This document shows, piece by piece, positions 26,375 through 43,911 of a stretch of 64,000 nt of DNA. Position 1 is the stretch's first letter. Each line of letters begins with the position of its first letter. The notes beneath the pieces were generated by a model. It made no database searches. It had not been told where the DNA came from and saw nothing but the letters and a program-made list of their open reading frames with translations. The position numbers were made by a program, and so were the translations under genes. The DNA comes from Lobosporangium transversale. Taxonomy: Eukaryota; Mortierellomycota; Mortierellomycetes; Mortierellales; Mortierellaceae. The stretch is from assembly GCF_002105155.1 (NCBI RefSeq), contig NW_019029022.1, positions 186,001 through 250,000 on the forward strand, in the 5' to 3' direction.

Positions 26375-28426
26375 TCATTCCTTGTCCGCAGGGAGAGCAA
26401 CGCCCATGAACCCAACACGCAAAGCTTCCACAGTATTATTGCTCCTGCGTGTATCATGCACCCACTTCTCAGATCTTTCCCACAGCTCCATCGCATCCTT
26501 GCCTTCTCGGACAGCATGTTCTGCTTCGACAGTGAGCTGAGGCGTAAACACAATAGCTTCTTTAGCAGCACTATGGTGCTTGTAATCGTCCACAGGCTGT
26601 GTGATCCTAGCTGGGAAAAGCTCTGCTCCATCTTTCGTCTTCATACCTGCAGTCTCTCCATACGCAAAGTGGATCCACATCGTCTGCACTCGCTCTGAAA
26701 ATCGCTTTTCTTCTTCAGTCAAGACCTTCTCGAGCGCATAGTCTGGACCAAACACATAGACTAAATCAATACCATGATGTGCACCCCAACCGTGAGATTC
26801 ATCTACTGCCTTGATGGAGCGATCAAAGTAGAACTGATATAGCTTGAGCCCTTCTCCTCTTTGCAACGATGATTGAGTGCTGTCCAGATCTTTGCGCTTG
26901 GAGAGCGCTCGTAAGGTGGAGAAAATCGGATAGGTGAATATGTAATCCTCAAACACATGCATAGATGCATGTTTTGCGTTCAAATCAGTCTCCACTTTCC
27001 CATACACCTTTTCCCACAGTTGTTGGCTAGCTTCATCAGGGGGACAGAATCTGCTATGTATCTTTGAAAACGCCTTTAGATTATCAGCACCCGTCAATGA
27101 TACAAACATCTCCCCTCCGTTCGACATATTTCCGATCATGACAGCCTTGACACCATGATCGAGCATATCGGCCTTGTGGACCTGTACGCGGATATCTTCA
27201 AGTATCATCACACCATCCACATAAGGTGAGAACAATCGGACTTTGTTAGACCCTGCAGCTCGACCCAACTCCTTGCTAGGTACTTTTTTTAGTAGCTCGA
27301 GCTTCTCTTTCCCACTCAGCTCCTTAGGGATATTAAAGTAGTCGACCAAAAAATCGAAAAAGAGCTTCCCTTCCATATGAGATCGAATAGTTGGGAGAGT
27401 ATTCGAAGCGCTGGAATGCATGATTGCTTGATGGAAGAGGCCGCGGTGTTGAGGAATCAACATGTGATAACCAATACTTGAAGCACCAGACAGTTCACCC
27501 ATAGCGGTGATATTAGAAGGATTGCCACCAAATGTCGCAATATTGTTGTGTACCCATTCAAACGCAAGACGCTGGTCTTGAAGTCCCCAGTTGCCAGCGA
27601 CTCGCTCATAGTCTGTCGTGAGCTTTGGATCCGACTTAATATCCTCTTCAAGCTCAGGGCAAGCGAAGAACCCATGGAAATTAAGTCGATAGTTGGGAAC
27701 AACCACGATCACAGGACGTCCAAGCTTAGCTGCTTGATGAACTAGATTGCTACCATCTGGAAAACTCGGTGTTGTTTGAGTACTTTCCTTCTCTCTCTCT
27801 TTTTTTTTTTTTACGGTCTTTCTTTCAGCATAATGATAAGAGGATACTCTTATTTTAAGAACTATCAAAGCTTACCATAGAGTTCCAAAGAATTGGCACC
27901 GTCACGGTACCCACCTCCATGGATAAACACAATGACAGCTGCACCTTCAGCATTCGCTACTGCTGGCTCGGTAGTTGCCTTCTTCAATGTGTCCTCATGC
28001 ACAAAAATGTTAAGGTTCAGACAGTGCTTTTCATCGAACTCGGCGGTCTCATCGTCAATGTCGACAGGTGTGCAAGAGCTAATCCTACTTGTAAGGCGGT
28101 CTTCTCTTTCACCTTGAGGACAGATGGGCCTTAGGAAGATGTAAAGCACACACAGATTTATCAGGATATCAATGAATATTGAATAGAACAGCCACCACAG
28201 AATACTTTAGTTATTACTACTGCTGTTGTTGAGCCACATACCCTTGTTTAGTAGCATCACGGACACCGGTCCATGGTTCAGGCTTGACAGCGGGTCTCCA
28301 TCTCTCTTGGACAACACCGTATGGGACATTCAAGTAACGGGCCACACGCTTGCTTAAATCCAAGGAGCCTTGGAGGATACCTTGATTTACAACATGGATT
28401 TGGGGTGAAGATGACAAATTAACCAT
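26375..28426 (-). CDS. Carboxylesterase-like protein EST3, catalytic residues lost
   Basis: Near-identical paralogue of EST2, 606 residues from exons 28426-28242, 28129-27876 and 27756-26375. As in EST2 the elbow carries leucine at the nucleophile position (GELSG; a serine follows one residue later) and glycine at the acidic position (NMSNGGEMF), while HGGGY and HHGID are kept. One exon-2 boundary base differs without changing the Gly codon. The C-terminus ends PADKE. Differences from EST2 cluster mainly in 26,800-27,120, around the segment following the acidic position. The full-length open frame suggests recent duplication or gene conversion with EST2. Its own flank contains the Tcd pseudogene on one side and the ABCG pseudogene on the other. 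Confidence 0.85.
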
Positions 28427-28432
28427 ATTGGA
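26389..28432. repeat. Duplicated esterase unit, copy B
   Basis: Partner of 21247-23290 (offset 5,142 bp, no net indel); see that entry for the boundaries. Confidence 0.9.
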
Positions 28433-28689
28433 AAGGCAAGGAAGAATTTTAGAGGACACAAGATGAATAGTAGGGGTACGTTATTCCAGAGAGTCCTCGA
28501 AAGATTCTCCTCTTCATCTTTATAGAAGCGTATGAGTATTAATCACTCTACTTTCCCACGCCAAACCACATCATGTTGTCGTCTTAAAAAAAAACATTGA
28601 TTTTTGCTTGCATAAATTTTTGAGATACGTACTGCAAGCATGCCATTGGCCCATCTCAACTGATGGGCCTCAGACTCCCAAAGCCTGGC

Positions 28690-29528
28690 CACTAGTCATC
28701 GCCATTGCGAGGGGCATGAGGGTCTGCTTCCTTCGTTGACAATGAGAAATACCATAATCGACATTAGAGTGTCTGCTTTGGGCGCATCTGCAGATTTACT
28801 GGAACCAGCACCAGTTTCTCCATGATTATCTCGGTCGACAATATGATGTGAAATTTGCAATGACTCCATCTCAACTCAAACCCGATTATTCAGCCTAACT
28901 GACCATTAGACTGAGATTGGCGTCTTTATTGCACTCGATGTTTGCTTTGCAAGCATTTCGGTGGAATCTGTCGCTTTTAGCAACAAAAAGCTGACCATTT
29001 GGCATGAGAAATCTTCAGATCTGCTCACACCCCCTAATTACCTGGCCAAAGTGATTGCTGATATCCCTCGCATCGTTCTCGCTAGAATCATGTTCCCAAT
29101 CCTTCTCCAACTGGCTGCCCAACCACTTCTACCTGCTGTTTATTATAAGCATAATGACTGCTATAGCCTTTGAGATGGGTTATCTACTTTTGACTTTGAC
29201 CCCTTCTCAGTGTGTGGTACTTGTCGGAGCAGGATTTACATTGGCTTGGGCAATTGTGTTTTCGGATGATGCACTTGATTTGGCTGATGCTATTGAAGCA
29301 GGAGGTGCAAGCGAGACCATGGGTCTAATTTCAAAACGCTCCTCTAGCTCACACGTTTAAGCGAGATCAGCTAGGGCCATGGCTTGTATTCTGCTTGAAT
29401 GGCATGCTTAGCATTCATCAACTTTAAATTAAACTGTACAGACTACCACAATCCCTTACTACCTTAATTAAAATCCGTTGACCACTTTATCATCCATCCT
29501 TCAAAAAGGTTAAGCGTTATTATGAATG

Positions 29529-29545
<17 letters not shown>
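28690..29545 (+). pseudogene. ABCG transporter pseudogene (3' part and 3' flank)
   Basis: Degraded copy of the gene at 3262-6937. Its start resembles 5750-5800 and then jumps to the segment at about 6095. From about 28820 to 29300 it follows the C-terminal membrane domain with recognisable peptides (YLAKVIADIPRIVLA, GFTLAWAIVFS), but with frameshifts, stops and missing pieces. Beyond the lost stop codon the match continues into about 110 bp of the original 3' flank and ends in a ~28-nt poly-T run (29533-29560). Its position next to EST3 mirrors the EST1-ABCG order at the left end, so esterase and transporter were probably duplicated together. Confidence 0.85.
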
Positions 29546-29560
<15 letters not shown>

Positions 29561-29622
29561 CTCGATTTGTCGAATATAAAGATAGATGTCATGAAGTCCT
29601 CCAATATTTATTACTTTATTTT

Positions 29623-31608
29623 TTATGTCGAAGCACTAAGAACAGACTGCTCCTTTTGTTCTGCAAAGTGCGAGATTTTGTTCCAATAATTCAATACCCC
29701 AGCCGGCAGTCGATCGCTCTTTCCGAGTGTAATCTGACGATCAGCTCCAATCAAAATAGCCTCATCATTCTCCAGCACAGGAGTCTTCATGGTATCAGCA
29801 GACTTGACGGCCACATCTTTTTGGTTTGCAAATGAGATCCAGATTTTCTGCATTTCCTTACCCAGAGCCAACTCAGATGCTACCAAGACCTTTTCGACTG
29901 CAGGTGGGAGGAATATGTATGGCAATTCGCCTGCATGCATTGCGCCCAGACCTGGAACAAGTTGCTCCATCTTCTCAGTTGCTGCATCAAAATGATATCG
30001 AATGACCTTGAACCCGGCCTCGCTGCGTTGTTGATCAAGCCTCTTGAATGTGTCGACAAGCACCTGAGTAGTATATGTAAACTTGAAATCACCTGTATAG
30101 ACCCCAATGATTTTGGTCACATCCGCATCTGTCTCTGGATTTCCATAGACGGATTGGAAGAGTGCGGCCATCTGTGGATCGGGTATAAACCGGTTGAGCA
30201 GATGAGGCCATGTCTGCAAGTTGTGGTTTCCAAAAAGACCTGTAAACGCAGAGCCCTCATCCTTATTAGCGCCGATCAGGACTGATTTGAGACCAGGATC
30301 ATAAGCAGAGAGATCCTTAGCCAAAACTTGGATAGGGACTTTGGAAGGGATGACCTTGCCGCCGTCGTAGAAAGGACCATAGCCTTTAGCAGCAATGCCT
30401 TGTCCGACAATGCTCAATTCCTCACTTGGCACGGCTCTCAAGCGCTTCAACTTTTCTTTAGAGTCCAAGTCCAAGGGAATGTTTAATTTTGTCAAGAGAG
30501 TATCAAAAATAAGCTGGCCATCCGTGTGGATGAACATAGGGGAGATCGTGGAAACGGTACCGGATTGCATGATAGCGTGGTCGAAAAGCCCATGGTGTGA
30601 GGGTAAGAGCATATGGTAGTGAATGGAGATTGATCCTGCAGACTCACCCCATGCAATGACGTTCTTTGTATTGCCGCCGAACGCTGAAATATTCTCTCGA
30701 ACCCACTGGAACGCAAGCTTTTGATCCATCAAGCCCCAGTTACCGACGGATTGATCGTAAGAGACAGTAGGAGAAGAATTGGCAGTGTAATATTCCTGAG
30801 CATCTTGCTCCAGCTCCTTGGAGGCGAGGAATCCAAAGACATTCAGACGGTAATTGACAGTAACAACGATCACAGGTTGTTGCAATTGGATGGAGTGCTC
30901 AACAAAATTGATTGCATCTAAAAGGGGTTCATGGTATTTGAGTTAGTTAGCGCTTTTTTGAATTACGCAATCAAAAAAAAAAAAAAAAAAAAAAAAAAGG
31001 CTGCAGTACCATATAACGGTAATCCATTAGATCCGTCTTGGAAAGCTCCACCATGGATCCAGGTTAAGACGGGAATTGGCTCGGTTCCTTCTGGGGCGTT
31101 AAGGGCTTGGAGAGGCACAAAAATGTTGAGGTTGAGACAGTTTTTCTCATCATGGTCCAGTCCAAACTCATACTTGCCCTTTCCAGTTGGTACAGCGTCT
31201 TTTGGCAATAAAAGGTTAAGTGCGAACGTGGAAGGCTGCTGAGGACAGACAGGTCTAAAGTTTAAATGAAGGTGAGTTATGGGGAAGAGGAATCCACAAA
31301 AAAAAAAAAAAGAAAAGAAAAGAGCAAAAAGCATAAGAAAATAATTTCTGGAGGCAAACAGCTCCTTGGAGCTCATTCTAATGCTTGATAATAACAATAT
31401 ATATATGTATATATATTTACCCTTGTTCGGTAGCATCTCGAACACCGGACCATGGTTCAACCTTAACAGCTGCACGCCAGCGCTCTGGGACGATGGCATA
31501 TGGCACATTACGGAAGATTGCCACTTGACGAGCCTGGTCAACAAGGCCACGTAGGGTGCCATAGTTGGGAAGTGTGACATCAATGATATTATTATCTTTG
31601 ATCGTCAT
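29623..31608 (-). CDS. Type-B carboxylesterase EST4, triad intact
   Basis: 575-residue type-B carboxylesterase from exons 31608-31421, 31254-31010 and 30917-29623, with the same intron positions and phases as EST1-3. Oxyanion motif HGGAF, nucleophile elbow GESAG, acidic residue in NKDEGSAF and histidine in AMHAGELPY are all in place, so this member should be active on carboxylic esters. It is clearly more diverged from EST1-3 than they are from each other. The second intron contains a 24-nt poly-A tract on the + strand. No signal peptide is seen (MTIKDNN start), so it is probably intracellular. The substrate cannot be told from sequence. Confidence 0.93.
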
Positions 31609-32385
31609 TTTATCTATCTTATGCTTTGTTCTGTAGAAAAAAAAAATCGAAAAGGACAGGAGTATGAAGAGAGAAAAGAAGCAAAGTAATTGTGGGGAAA
31701 TTCGAAATTAGAGAAACACAGCAGAACAATGTGGACTGTGGAGATATTTATGCAGAAAAATAATCATTTTTGGGGGGGGGCGGGAAAAAAAACACCGATT
31801 CGGAATGTGTGTGTTTCTTCCCAATGCAGAACTACGCTTACAAAGCTGATCGACTACATGTGCTCAAAGCGCCCAATGACGAGCAAGAGCGTATGCTTCA
31901 CGCGTGACGTATTGAGGGAAGGAGTAAAGAAAGGAGGCCGCAAGTTGAGATATAACGTATCAATCCAGACAAAGCAACACAGCCTACAGCCTAAGCTATT
32001 TGGTAAAGATGCAGACACGGCTCCCAAGCTGAACAGTTCCTTACTGGGTATCTTGAGTAAATGCCTACGCTTGGTCCTTGCCCCTCCATGCCTCTCTATC
32101 ACCCACAGTCCTGCCCCAGCATAGGAAACGTCATTTTGCCTAGGTTCTTAACAAAACACTAGTTGTGTGAATCTAACGGCCACGATCGATCGGTATAAGA
32201 ATAATTTCTCGGTTGTGATCGTCTTATCAGTTAATGATGGATGCAGCATACCATCCCTCTCACATTGCATTCTAGCCTTCAGTACCTCCTTAGCGCGTAC
32301 TGCGCTTTTTTTTTTTTTTTTTTTTTTTTTTTCTATTCTTTTAATGATTAATAATACTAAAAATTAATACTAGAAATTAATAATA
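31609..32385. other. Spacer between EST4 and the SNARE gene
   Basis: Contains the EST4 promoter and the 3' end of the SNARE transcript. A 144-codon ORF (31690-32124, +) has no recognisable domain and atypical composition; I treat it as chance. A G run (31771-31778) and a poly-T tract (32307-32332) are present. Confidence 0.5.
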
Positions 32386-33621
32386 CTATATGGCTATCAC
32401 CAGGATTAACATGATAATCAAAACTATGATCAAGATTCCAATACAGCATGACGACGCTGACTCTAAAAAGACGAGAAAAATTAACAATTATCAATCACCA
32501 TAACAACATACAGCGCACGTCCTCTCTAGTCATAAGCATCAGTCAATCGACATATGTCATGTATTAATAATACCTTCGTTTTGCTTTATAAAACGATTCA
32601 TACGCCTCATTGCCTTCTGTAAGTTTCCTGAAGTTCTATCGACATGCTCATCCAGATCATCTAATAACATAGTTTGGTCCTGTAGTTCACCATTCATTGT
32701 TGTTGCGATCTCCCTTATATTGAGTACTGTATGCATAACGCTGTCCAACTGCTGATCCTGCTCTTGCATCAGTATCTGCAAAAAAAAGGAAAGATAGAAA
32801 GAAAAGCGACATTACCATAGTATTTCTTTAGTAAAGATTTAAAACTGGATCGTTTTGGATATAGTATCCACGTATTACGAATATGCTACTAATGATAACT
32901 GGATTACCTGCTGCTGTATCGCCTCCTGTTCAACAAATTTTGAATTGCTGTACATCATATTTTCCCGCCTTGTTGGCTTCTGATATCCTTTTGGGCTCGA
33001 GCTTCCAGCACTATCTTCCAGTAACGCCAGTCTATCCAGTTGAGCATCCCCAACTTTTACAGGCTTTTCCAATTTTGTTTTCATATCCTAGGTTAGCCAA
33101 GTGCATAAAGGATAAGAAATGTAAGTGCCACATCGCCTAATGCTAACACATTTTTCAAAAAAAAAAAAAAAAAAAAAAAGCGGTAGACGTTACAAGAACT
33201 TTTCTCCTTGTCTGATCTACGAACTGTTTCCTGGCATTGGACTCCCTTGTTGTCAGGTTGAATTTTTGTGGATTCTCAGTAACAGCTTTGACCGCATCGT
33301 CCAAGTCTTCGAGATCCTGCTCTATATTTGTCAGGATCTGAGAAAGTTCTTCTTTTGTCTTTTGAAGCTCTTCATTTTCAGCCGAGGTAACTGTTTGCAG
33401 AATACGCTTCCAGCTCTCATAGAGTGTTGAGGCATTTCCGAGTGATGTAAGGACGTCGCTGGAGAGGCAATATATATATAGAAAGGGAAAGAAGGCAGAA
33501 CGATATAGGAAAAGGAGCCATGATAAAAGTGTATAGTCAGCAAAGGAGTAGAACTCAAGCATTTATTAACCATAATTAAAAGAAAGCTTTACTTTTTGAT
33601 GAGAATAAATGGATCTTCCAT
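32386..33621 (-). CDS. Qc-SNARE, syntaxin-6/Tlg1-like
   Basis: t-SNARE for endosome/trans-Golgi membrane fusion. Five exons: 33621-33593 (29 nt), 33458-33194, 33087-32908, 32775-32574 and 32462-32386, 250 residues with consistent phases. The N-terminus MEDPFILIKNDV and the LYESWKRILQ segment match the three-helix syntaxin-6 N-domain, and the RKQFVDQTRRKVLDM junction links it to the core. The SNARE motif (about residues 150-215) has glutamine at the presumed zero layer in LQDQTMLLDDL. A single C-terminal hydrophobic anchor of about 20 residues (CCIGILIIVLIIMLIL) ends the protein, as expected of a tail-anchored SNARE. A divergent promoter of 278 bp is shared with the PDCD2-like gene. Confidence 0.92.
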
Positions 33622-33838
33622 GAGCTCTGTATTATTATATAAATGTAAATTGTCTATGTATCAGTATTTGAATGCGTGTGCTTCGTTTTAATGATGACAA
33701 GTATATGGACAGTGATGTGCAATACAGTCGAATCTGGGGTAACAGAATGCGTGGCACCTCTTCTTGCGCCCAATTACCCAATAGTGGCTGTGCAACTTGG
33801 GCACGTGACATATGTTTGCTGCCATAGAAAAAGAGGTG

Positions 33839-33870
<32 letters not shown>

Positions 33871-33899
33871 TTTGTTTTTAGGATTCAACCACGCAAGAA
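33622..33899. promoter_or_regulatory. Divergent promoter between SNARE and Tsr4-like genes
   Basis: 278 bp between two divergent start codons. It includes a 26-nt poly-A tract (33841-33866), which could exclude nucleosomes. No specific site is claimed. Confidence 0.45.
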
Positions 33900-36037
33900 A
33901 TGTCGGAGACAGGAGATCACCAGAAACATGTTCGTGAGCAGACAAGCGTCAATGAGGAGGAGGAGGAGAAGGAGGCACAAGTCATGCTTGGCTTTGCGGA
34001 ACCGGTAGATCTGGAAGAACATGGTCCATTACTTGCAGAAGACTTTTGCTCAAAGATTGGTGGTTTACCTGTAAGAAATGATCTTCACATATATTAGTAT
34101 AAAAAGAAAACGCACTTTTATCTAATTGCTATTTTCTGTCGGGGGACTAAGCTTTGGCTAAATCCTGAACATGTATTAGATATCAAGGAAATCCTTTGCG
34201 ATCAATGCCAGAAGCCTATGACATTTTTACTTCAAGTGAGTGATGTTCTATTCTTTTTTTTTTTTTTTTTTTCAATGTCAACTAGTGGCCTGGACTTTGT
34301 ACTTTTGGATTTATGTTAATTCTAGTACCATCCGTTACTTAATTATTTTCTCTGCTGCTTCAAAGCTCTACTCACCTGAGGATCACCCTCCAGAGGCATT
34401 TCATAGAGTGATATATGTGTTCTGCTGTAAGAATGGAGCCTGTCACAAGAAATCCGCAAAAGGATGGTAAGTAGATTGTGAAAGCTTAACCCAGCGCAAG
34501 CAATTAAAGGCTTATTAACAGCCTTTCTCTTACCGTCTTTTAGTTTCAAGGCCGTTAGAAGCCAACTTGGCCAATACAACCCCTATTATACGCCAGTTTC
34601 TAACGATCATGAAGATGCCGAAGAGGAAAACGCAGGATGGGAGCCTCTTCCTCTTAACAAACATGGTACGATCAGACTTTGGATATATGCGGGATTCGAG
34701 TAAGGCGCCAAATGGAAAACTCTTCTCAACCATATCAAACTAAACTGCATCTTTGGAATTTTTGGTATTGTTCGAGTAGCCAAAACTTGCTTTGTCTGTG
34801 GAATGTATGGACCTAAGCTTTGCTCCAAATGTCACAAAGTCTCATACTGTGGGCCTGAGCATCAAGCCATTCACTGGACCAAGGGTTTGCACAAACAGCT
34901 CTGCGGAACGAATCCTCCAACTTCTTCTATCGATGCGAAACTTGCTGGACTTTCAATATCAAAGTCAGCAGACAAGGATAAAGACGATGACAAAGATGAA
35001 TATAGCGAAGATGAAAGTGTAGTCAAGAGGGTCAAACCTTTGACACAGACTTTGACGAAGGAACAACAGGACTATGCCAACAAACTCGACATTGACTACA
35101 AGCTGGTCGAACGAATGAATCGCTTTCCAGAATTAGAAATTATCAGCGAAGCTGAAGTTTTCGATCAAGAGGCTATCGACGAGGGCTTAGTAGATGAAAG
35201 CTCTGGAGATGAACTTGAGGCAGAAGAAGGATGGGAAGAGAGAACTGCAGCGCTTAACACTAGGAAACGGAAAAAGGCCGCTACACTTGCTAATGCGGAT
35301 GGAAGCGGCACTAGTAGGTCATTGCAGAATGCAGAATCGTCAATGAACGCTTTGGTTCCCGTTGGAGATGAGGTCTACGAGAACACAAAGACAGATATTG
35401 ATGCAGCCTTCTTGGCCTTCCAGAAAAGGATTGCTATGTACCCAGAGCAGGTATTGCGGTAAGTTGTGCCAGGGGCCATACTATACCTTTATGATTGGAT
35501 ATTTCATATGTCTGCCACCAAACTAATGTATATATTTTCGGCTCATGTAACATAGGTACGCACGAATGGAATATGAGCTCACCAATCCTGAACCACTTTA
35601 TGTTAGCGACATTGGCATTCCCAAGCCTGAGGACATCCCGCCATGTCCGGACTGTGGTCAGGAACGTACTTTCGAATTTCAGGTAAGCTGGGGAAAATAA
35701 AGTATATTGCAAGCCTCCTACGAATTTCTCTATTATCTATGAGTGATCGCCAGCTGCCTACCTGAGCACTTTGGAGCAAGATTGATAATACTCTATTTGT
35801 GGTTCCATCCTTTGTCATAAACAGATCTTGCCCCAGCTTCTCAACTACCTTGCAATTGACCACTCAGCAAAAGATTCTCTGGATTTTGGCACAGTGCTTG
35901 TTTATTCCTGCAAAGATAACTGCCACGTAGAAGGGAAATTCTATCAGCACGAGATTGCGTTGGTGCAGCACTTCTCTGAGGATGGCATGCAAGGTGGTAA
36001 CATGACCTCAGGGCTTAATGTCTCAGTATCAAAATAG
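33900..36037 (+). CDS. PDCD2/Tsr4-like protein with MYND zinc finger
   Basis: Homologue of PDCD2 and yeast Tsr4, a dedicated chaperone of ribosomal protein uS5 (Rps2) acting in 40S assembly. Seven exons: 33900-34070, 34152-34235, 34366-34466, 34544-34665, 34780-35458, 35556-35682 and 35825-36037, 498 residues, all phases consistent. The N-terminal part has LGFAEP, a CDQCQKPM zinc pair and FCCKNGAC. A MYND finger (CFVCG, CSKCHKVSYC, H and C partners) falls at about residues 160-200. An acidic, disordered middle follows. The C-terminal PDCD2_C domain carries CPDCG and the LPQLLNYL and VYSCKDNC segments. The acidic KDKDDDKDEYSEDE run is typical for the family. The neighbours are unrelated in function except for the snoRNP-assembly gene next door, also ribosome-related. 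Confidence 0.92.
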
Positions 36038-36229
36038 ACTGGTGTTATTCTAACAAAAAAAAAAAAAAAATAGACTGGTGTATGGTATTTCAAAGTAAAG
36101 CATTAGAATAATAATAATAATAAAAAACAGCCACCATTTTTTCTTTTTCTGTAGTGACTGCTATTCTTGGTTAAAAAAAAAAAAAAAATGCCTTGACTTG
36201 ACTTCATTCTTCAACATTAAACAGAGTAA

Positions 36230-38525
36230 ATGACCATTATGGAGCAGAGTCAAAACTCGCAACATGCCCAGGGACAGAGGCAAAGACAGGAACAAGAGCA
36301 GAGGCAACAAGGATATACGCCAGCTAATATAGATCAGGTACACTATCAGCAATATCAGCATTATCAGCAATATCAGCAATACCAACAACTCCAACAGTAC
36401 TATCACTACCAACAGCAACAGCAGACCCATCAACACCCTGCAGCTGCCTCTGCTGTGACGCCTGTAGCTCTCCCTCCGTCTTATAGCACGCCGCTCCCCC
36501 CAGCTAAATCGAAGAATGCCCATCGTAAAAACAAACAGACCAACCCACTTCCACAATATCAAGCTCAATATCAATCCTCAATGCAAATAGGTGCTGCAGC
36601 TGCCTCTGCTGCAACAGCAGCGTTGCTTTCGTTTGGATACAAGAGCGCTGAGCCAGCCTCAGACCTAGGGTCCAATGCAGCGCCAACAACAGCAGCAACG
36701 GCAAGCAATACATCAATAGATAATCCAATGAGTCAACAGCAGGAATGGTACTCAAGTTATCACACTCCGAGTCTTCGACAGCGGATGGCTGCCACTATGA
36801 CTATGAATGCGTCGCACCCATACTCACAGTTACAGCAATCTCAAAAGCCGTTTAGGCACCAAAATATGAGATGGAACAATGGTAATAATAACCACAACCA
36901 TAATCACCATCTGCATCAACATCTGCGGAACAACAACAGAATCAATAAAAACCATCAGCGTAGCCGAAATCAGCACCAAATAGCAAATGAGGTAAAAGAA
37001 GAGACTACCTTCTCCGCAAAAGATCCGGACTGCAAAAAGACTTCTGATGGATTTCACTGCGACGCATGCGACATTACATTTCATGAGGAAGCCAAACTTA
37101 AGACACATATTGCTGCCCACAGAACTTGCCCAGACTGCCAATACTCAGCATCGCCGAGCTTTGTGAGCGAACATCGTAAACTGGCTCATGGATCTAAGCA
37201 AGGCTTAGGCATCCCCACCACATTAACTGCTGGCCCTTTATCATCGACACCTTCACAAACATCGCCATCATCAATACCACTATCATCAATACCACTATCA
37301 TCAATACCAACATCAATACCGACATTAGCACCTAACGCATTAAAAACGGAAACTACAACGTCAGCTAATTGCGTGGGTGACAGATCTCGCAAGCCCAAGC
37401 CTCCCATAAACCCAGATCTACTACACCCTCTTGCACCTGTTCTCAATACCCCAGAGGAAATTGAAGCATGGATTGCTCAACGGCGAAAAGCATGGCCAAC
37501 AGAAGCAAACATTCGTAAGAAGGTATAAATAATCTACATTTTTACTGAAATATGGTTCATTTGTCATGTATTACAGCTTATCTCATGTACGCATCTCTAT
37601 GTCTTCGCTCATAAAACTCGTGTATAAATCAGGAGCAAGAGCGTCAGGAGATGATTGCTAAAGGGCAGATAGTAGACGAACCACCAAAGAAGAATGATTC
37701 TAACAGAAACAGTCGAAAAAAGGACAGGATCAACAACAACAACAAGCGTCCAATGCAGCCAGCAGCGGTGAATGGGGATCATGACGAATCTATTAATAAG
37801 AAAGCAAGAACCGGGAGCAGTACTGAGGAAAAGACAGAGCCTGCTAATGGTCTAGTAGCATATGTTTCCTCAGCTGAACCCAGTGAAGCCGAAGGTTATG
37901 AGGATAATGATGGGGATGATGTGATGGATCCTGTAAAAGATGCTATCACTTCTAAAGACCCGAATGCCATGGGTAAAATGTTGCTGCCAACCGAGCGATC
38001 AAAACGACCAAAGCGGCCATGCAAATACTTTTTGCGTGGTCATTGTACACGAGGTGACAAATGTACCTTTTCTCACGATCCATCTCTGAAGGTATAGTAC
38101 CAATGGTTCTTTGCAAATGTGAGGATTGATATCTGCTTGTGTGCCTTTGATTCTGTCATTGTTCTCATTTTTGACACGGTCTGTTATGCTTGTAAATGCT
38201 CAGAACAAGGTTCAAAAGCCCAATCAGGCTTCGGCCAAGAAGGAAGTATTCAGATCACGTCCATCGCTTCTACAAATGGTATGCTCATTTAACTAGTTGA
38301 CAGCTTTTTCTCATGTATCCACTATCTTGTTTTAATAATCAGTATATATACAAAAAGCTGACTGTAAGTCTGTGCCTATTACAATGTTATATTGTTGTGA
38401 AATAGTTGCTATCGAGTGAAATCAAGGAGGAGAAGAACAAGCTACTTGAAGCAATGCGGTTCATTGTGGACCGAAACTTCTTTGAGAAGCAGGAACCTGA
38501 AGGAGTACTGGTGCAGGAAGTGTAG
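36230..38525 (+). CDS. NUFIP1-like zinc-finger protein with CCCH finger
   Basis: Resembles NUFIP1/Rsa1, the platform protein that with R2TP assembles box C/D snoRNPs. Exons: 36230-37522, 37633-38091, 38204-38278 and 38406-38525, 648 residues. The N-terminal ~110 residues are extremely Gln/Tyr-rich. A C2H2 finger (CDACDITFHEEAKLKTHIAAH) falls near residue 275, followed by a partial second one (CPDCQY). The NUFIP1 signature with TPEEIEAWIAQRRKAWPT is at about residue 415. A single CCCH finger (spacing C-X7-C-X5-C-X3-H) is at about residue 560. The stretch at 37261-37320 has short imperfect repeats coding Ser-Ile-Pro. An alternative start 9 nt downstream (MEQSQ) is equally possible. The spacer to the preceding stop is 192 bp. 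Confidence 0.85.
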
Positions 38526-43873
<5,348 letters not shown>

Positions 43874-43880
43874 GGAGGGG

Positions 43881-43911
<31 letters not shown>

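Noticed and set aside
31690-32124. 144-codon + strand ORF upstream of EST4
   Set aside because: No domain or family resemblance, composition unlike neighbouring genes, and it overlaps the EST4 promoter region.
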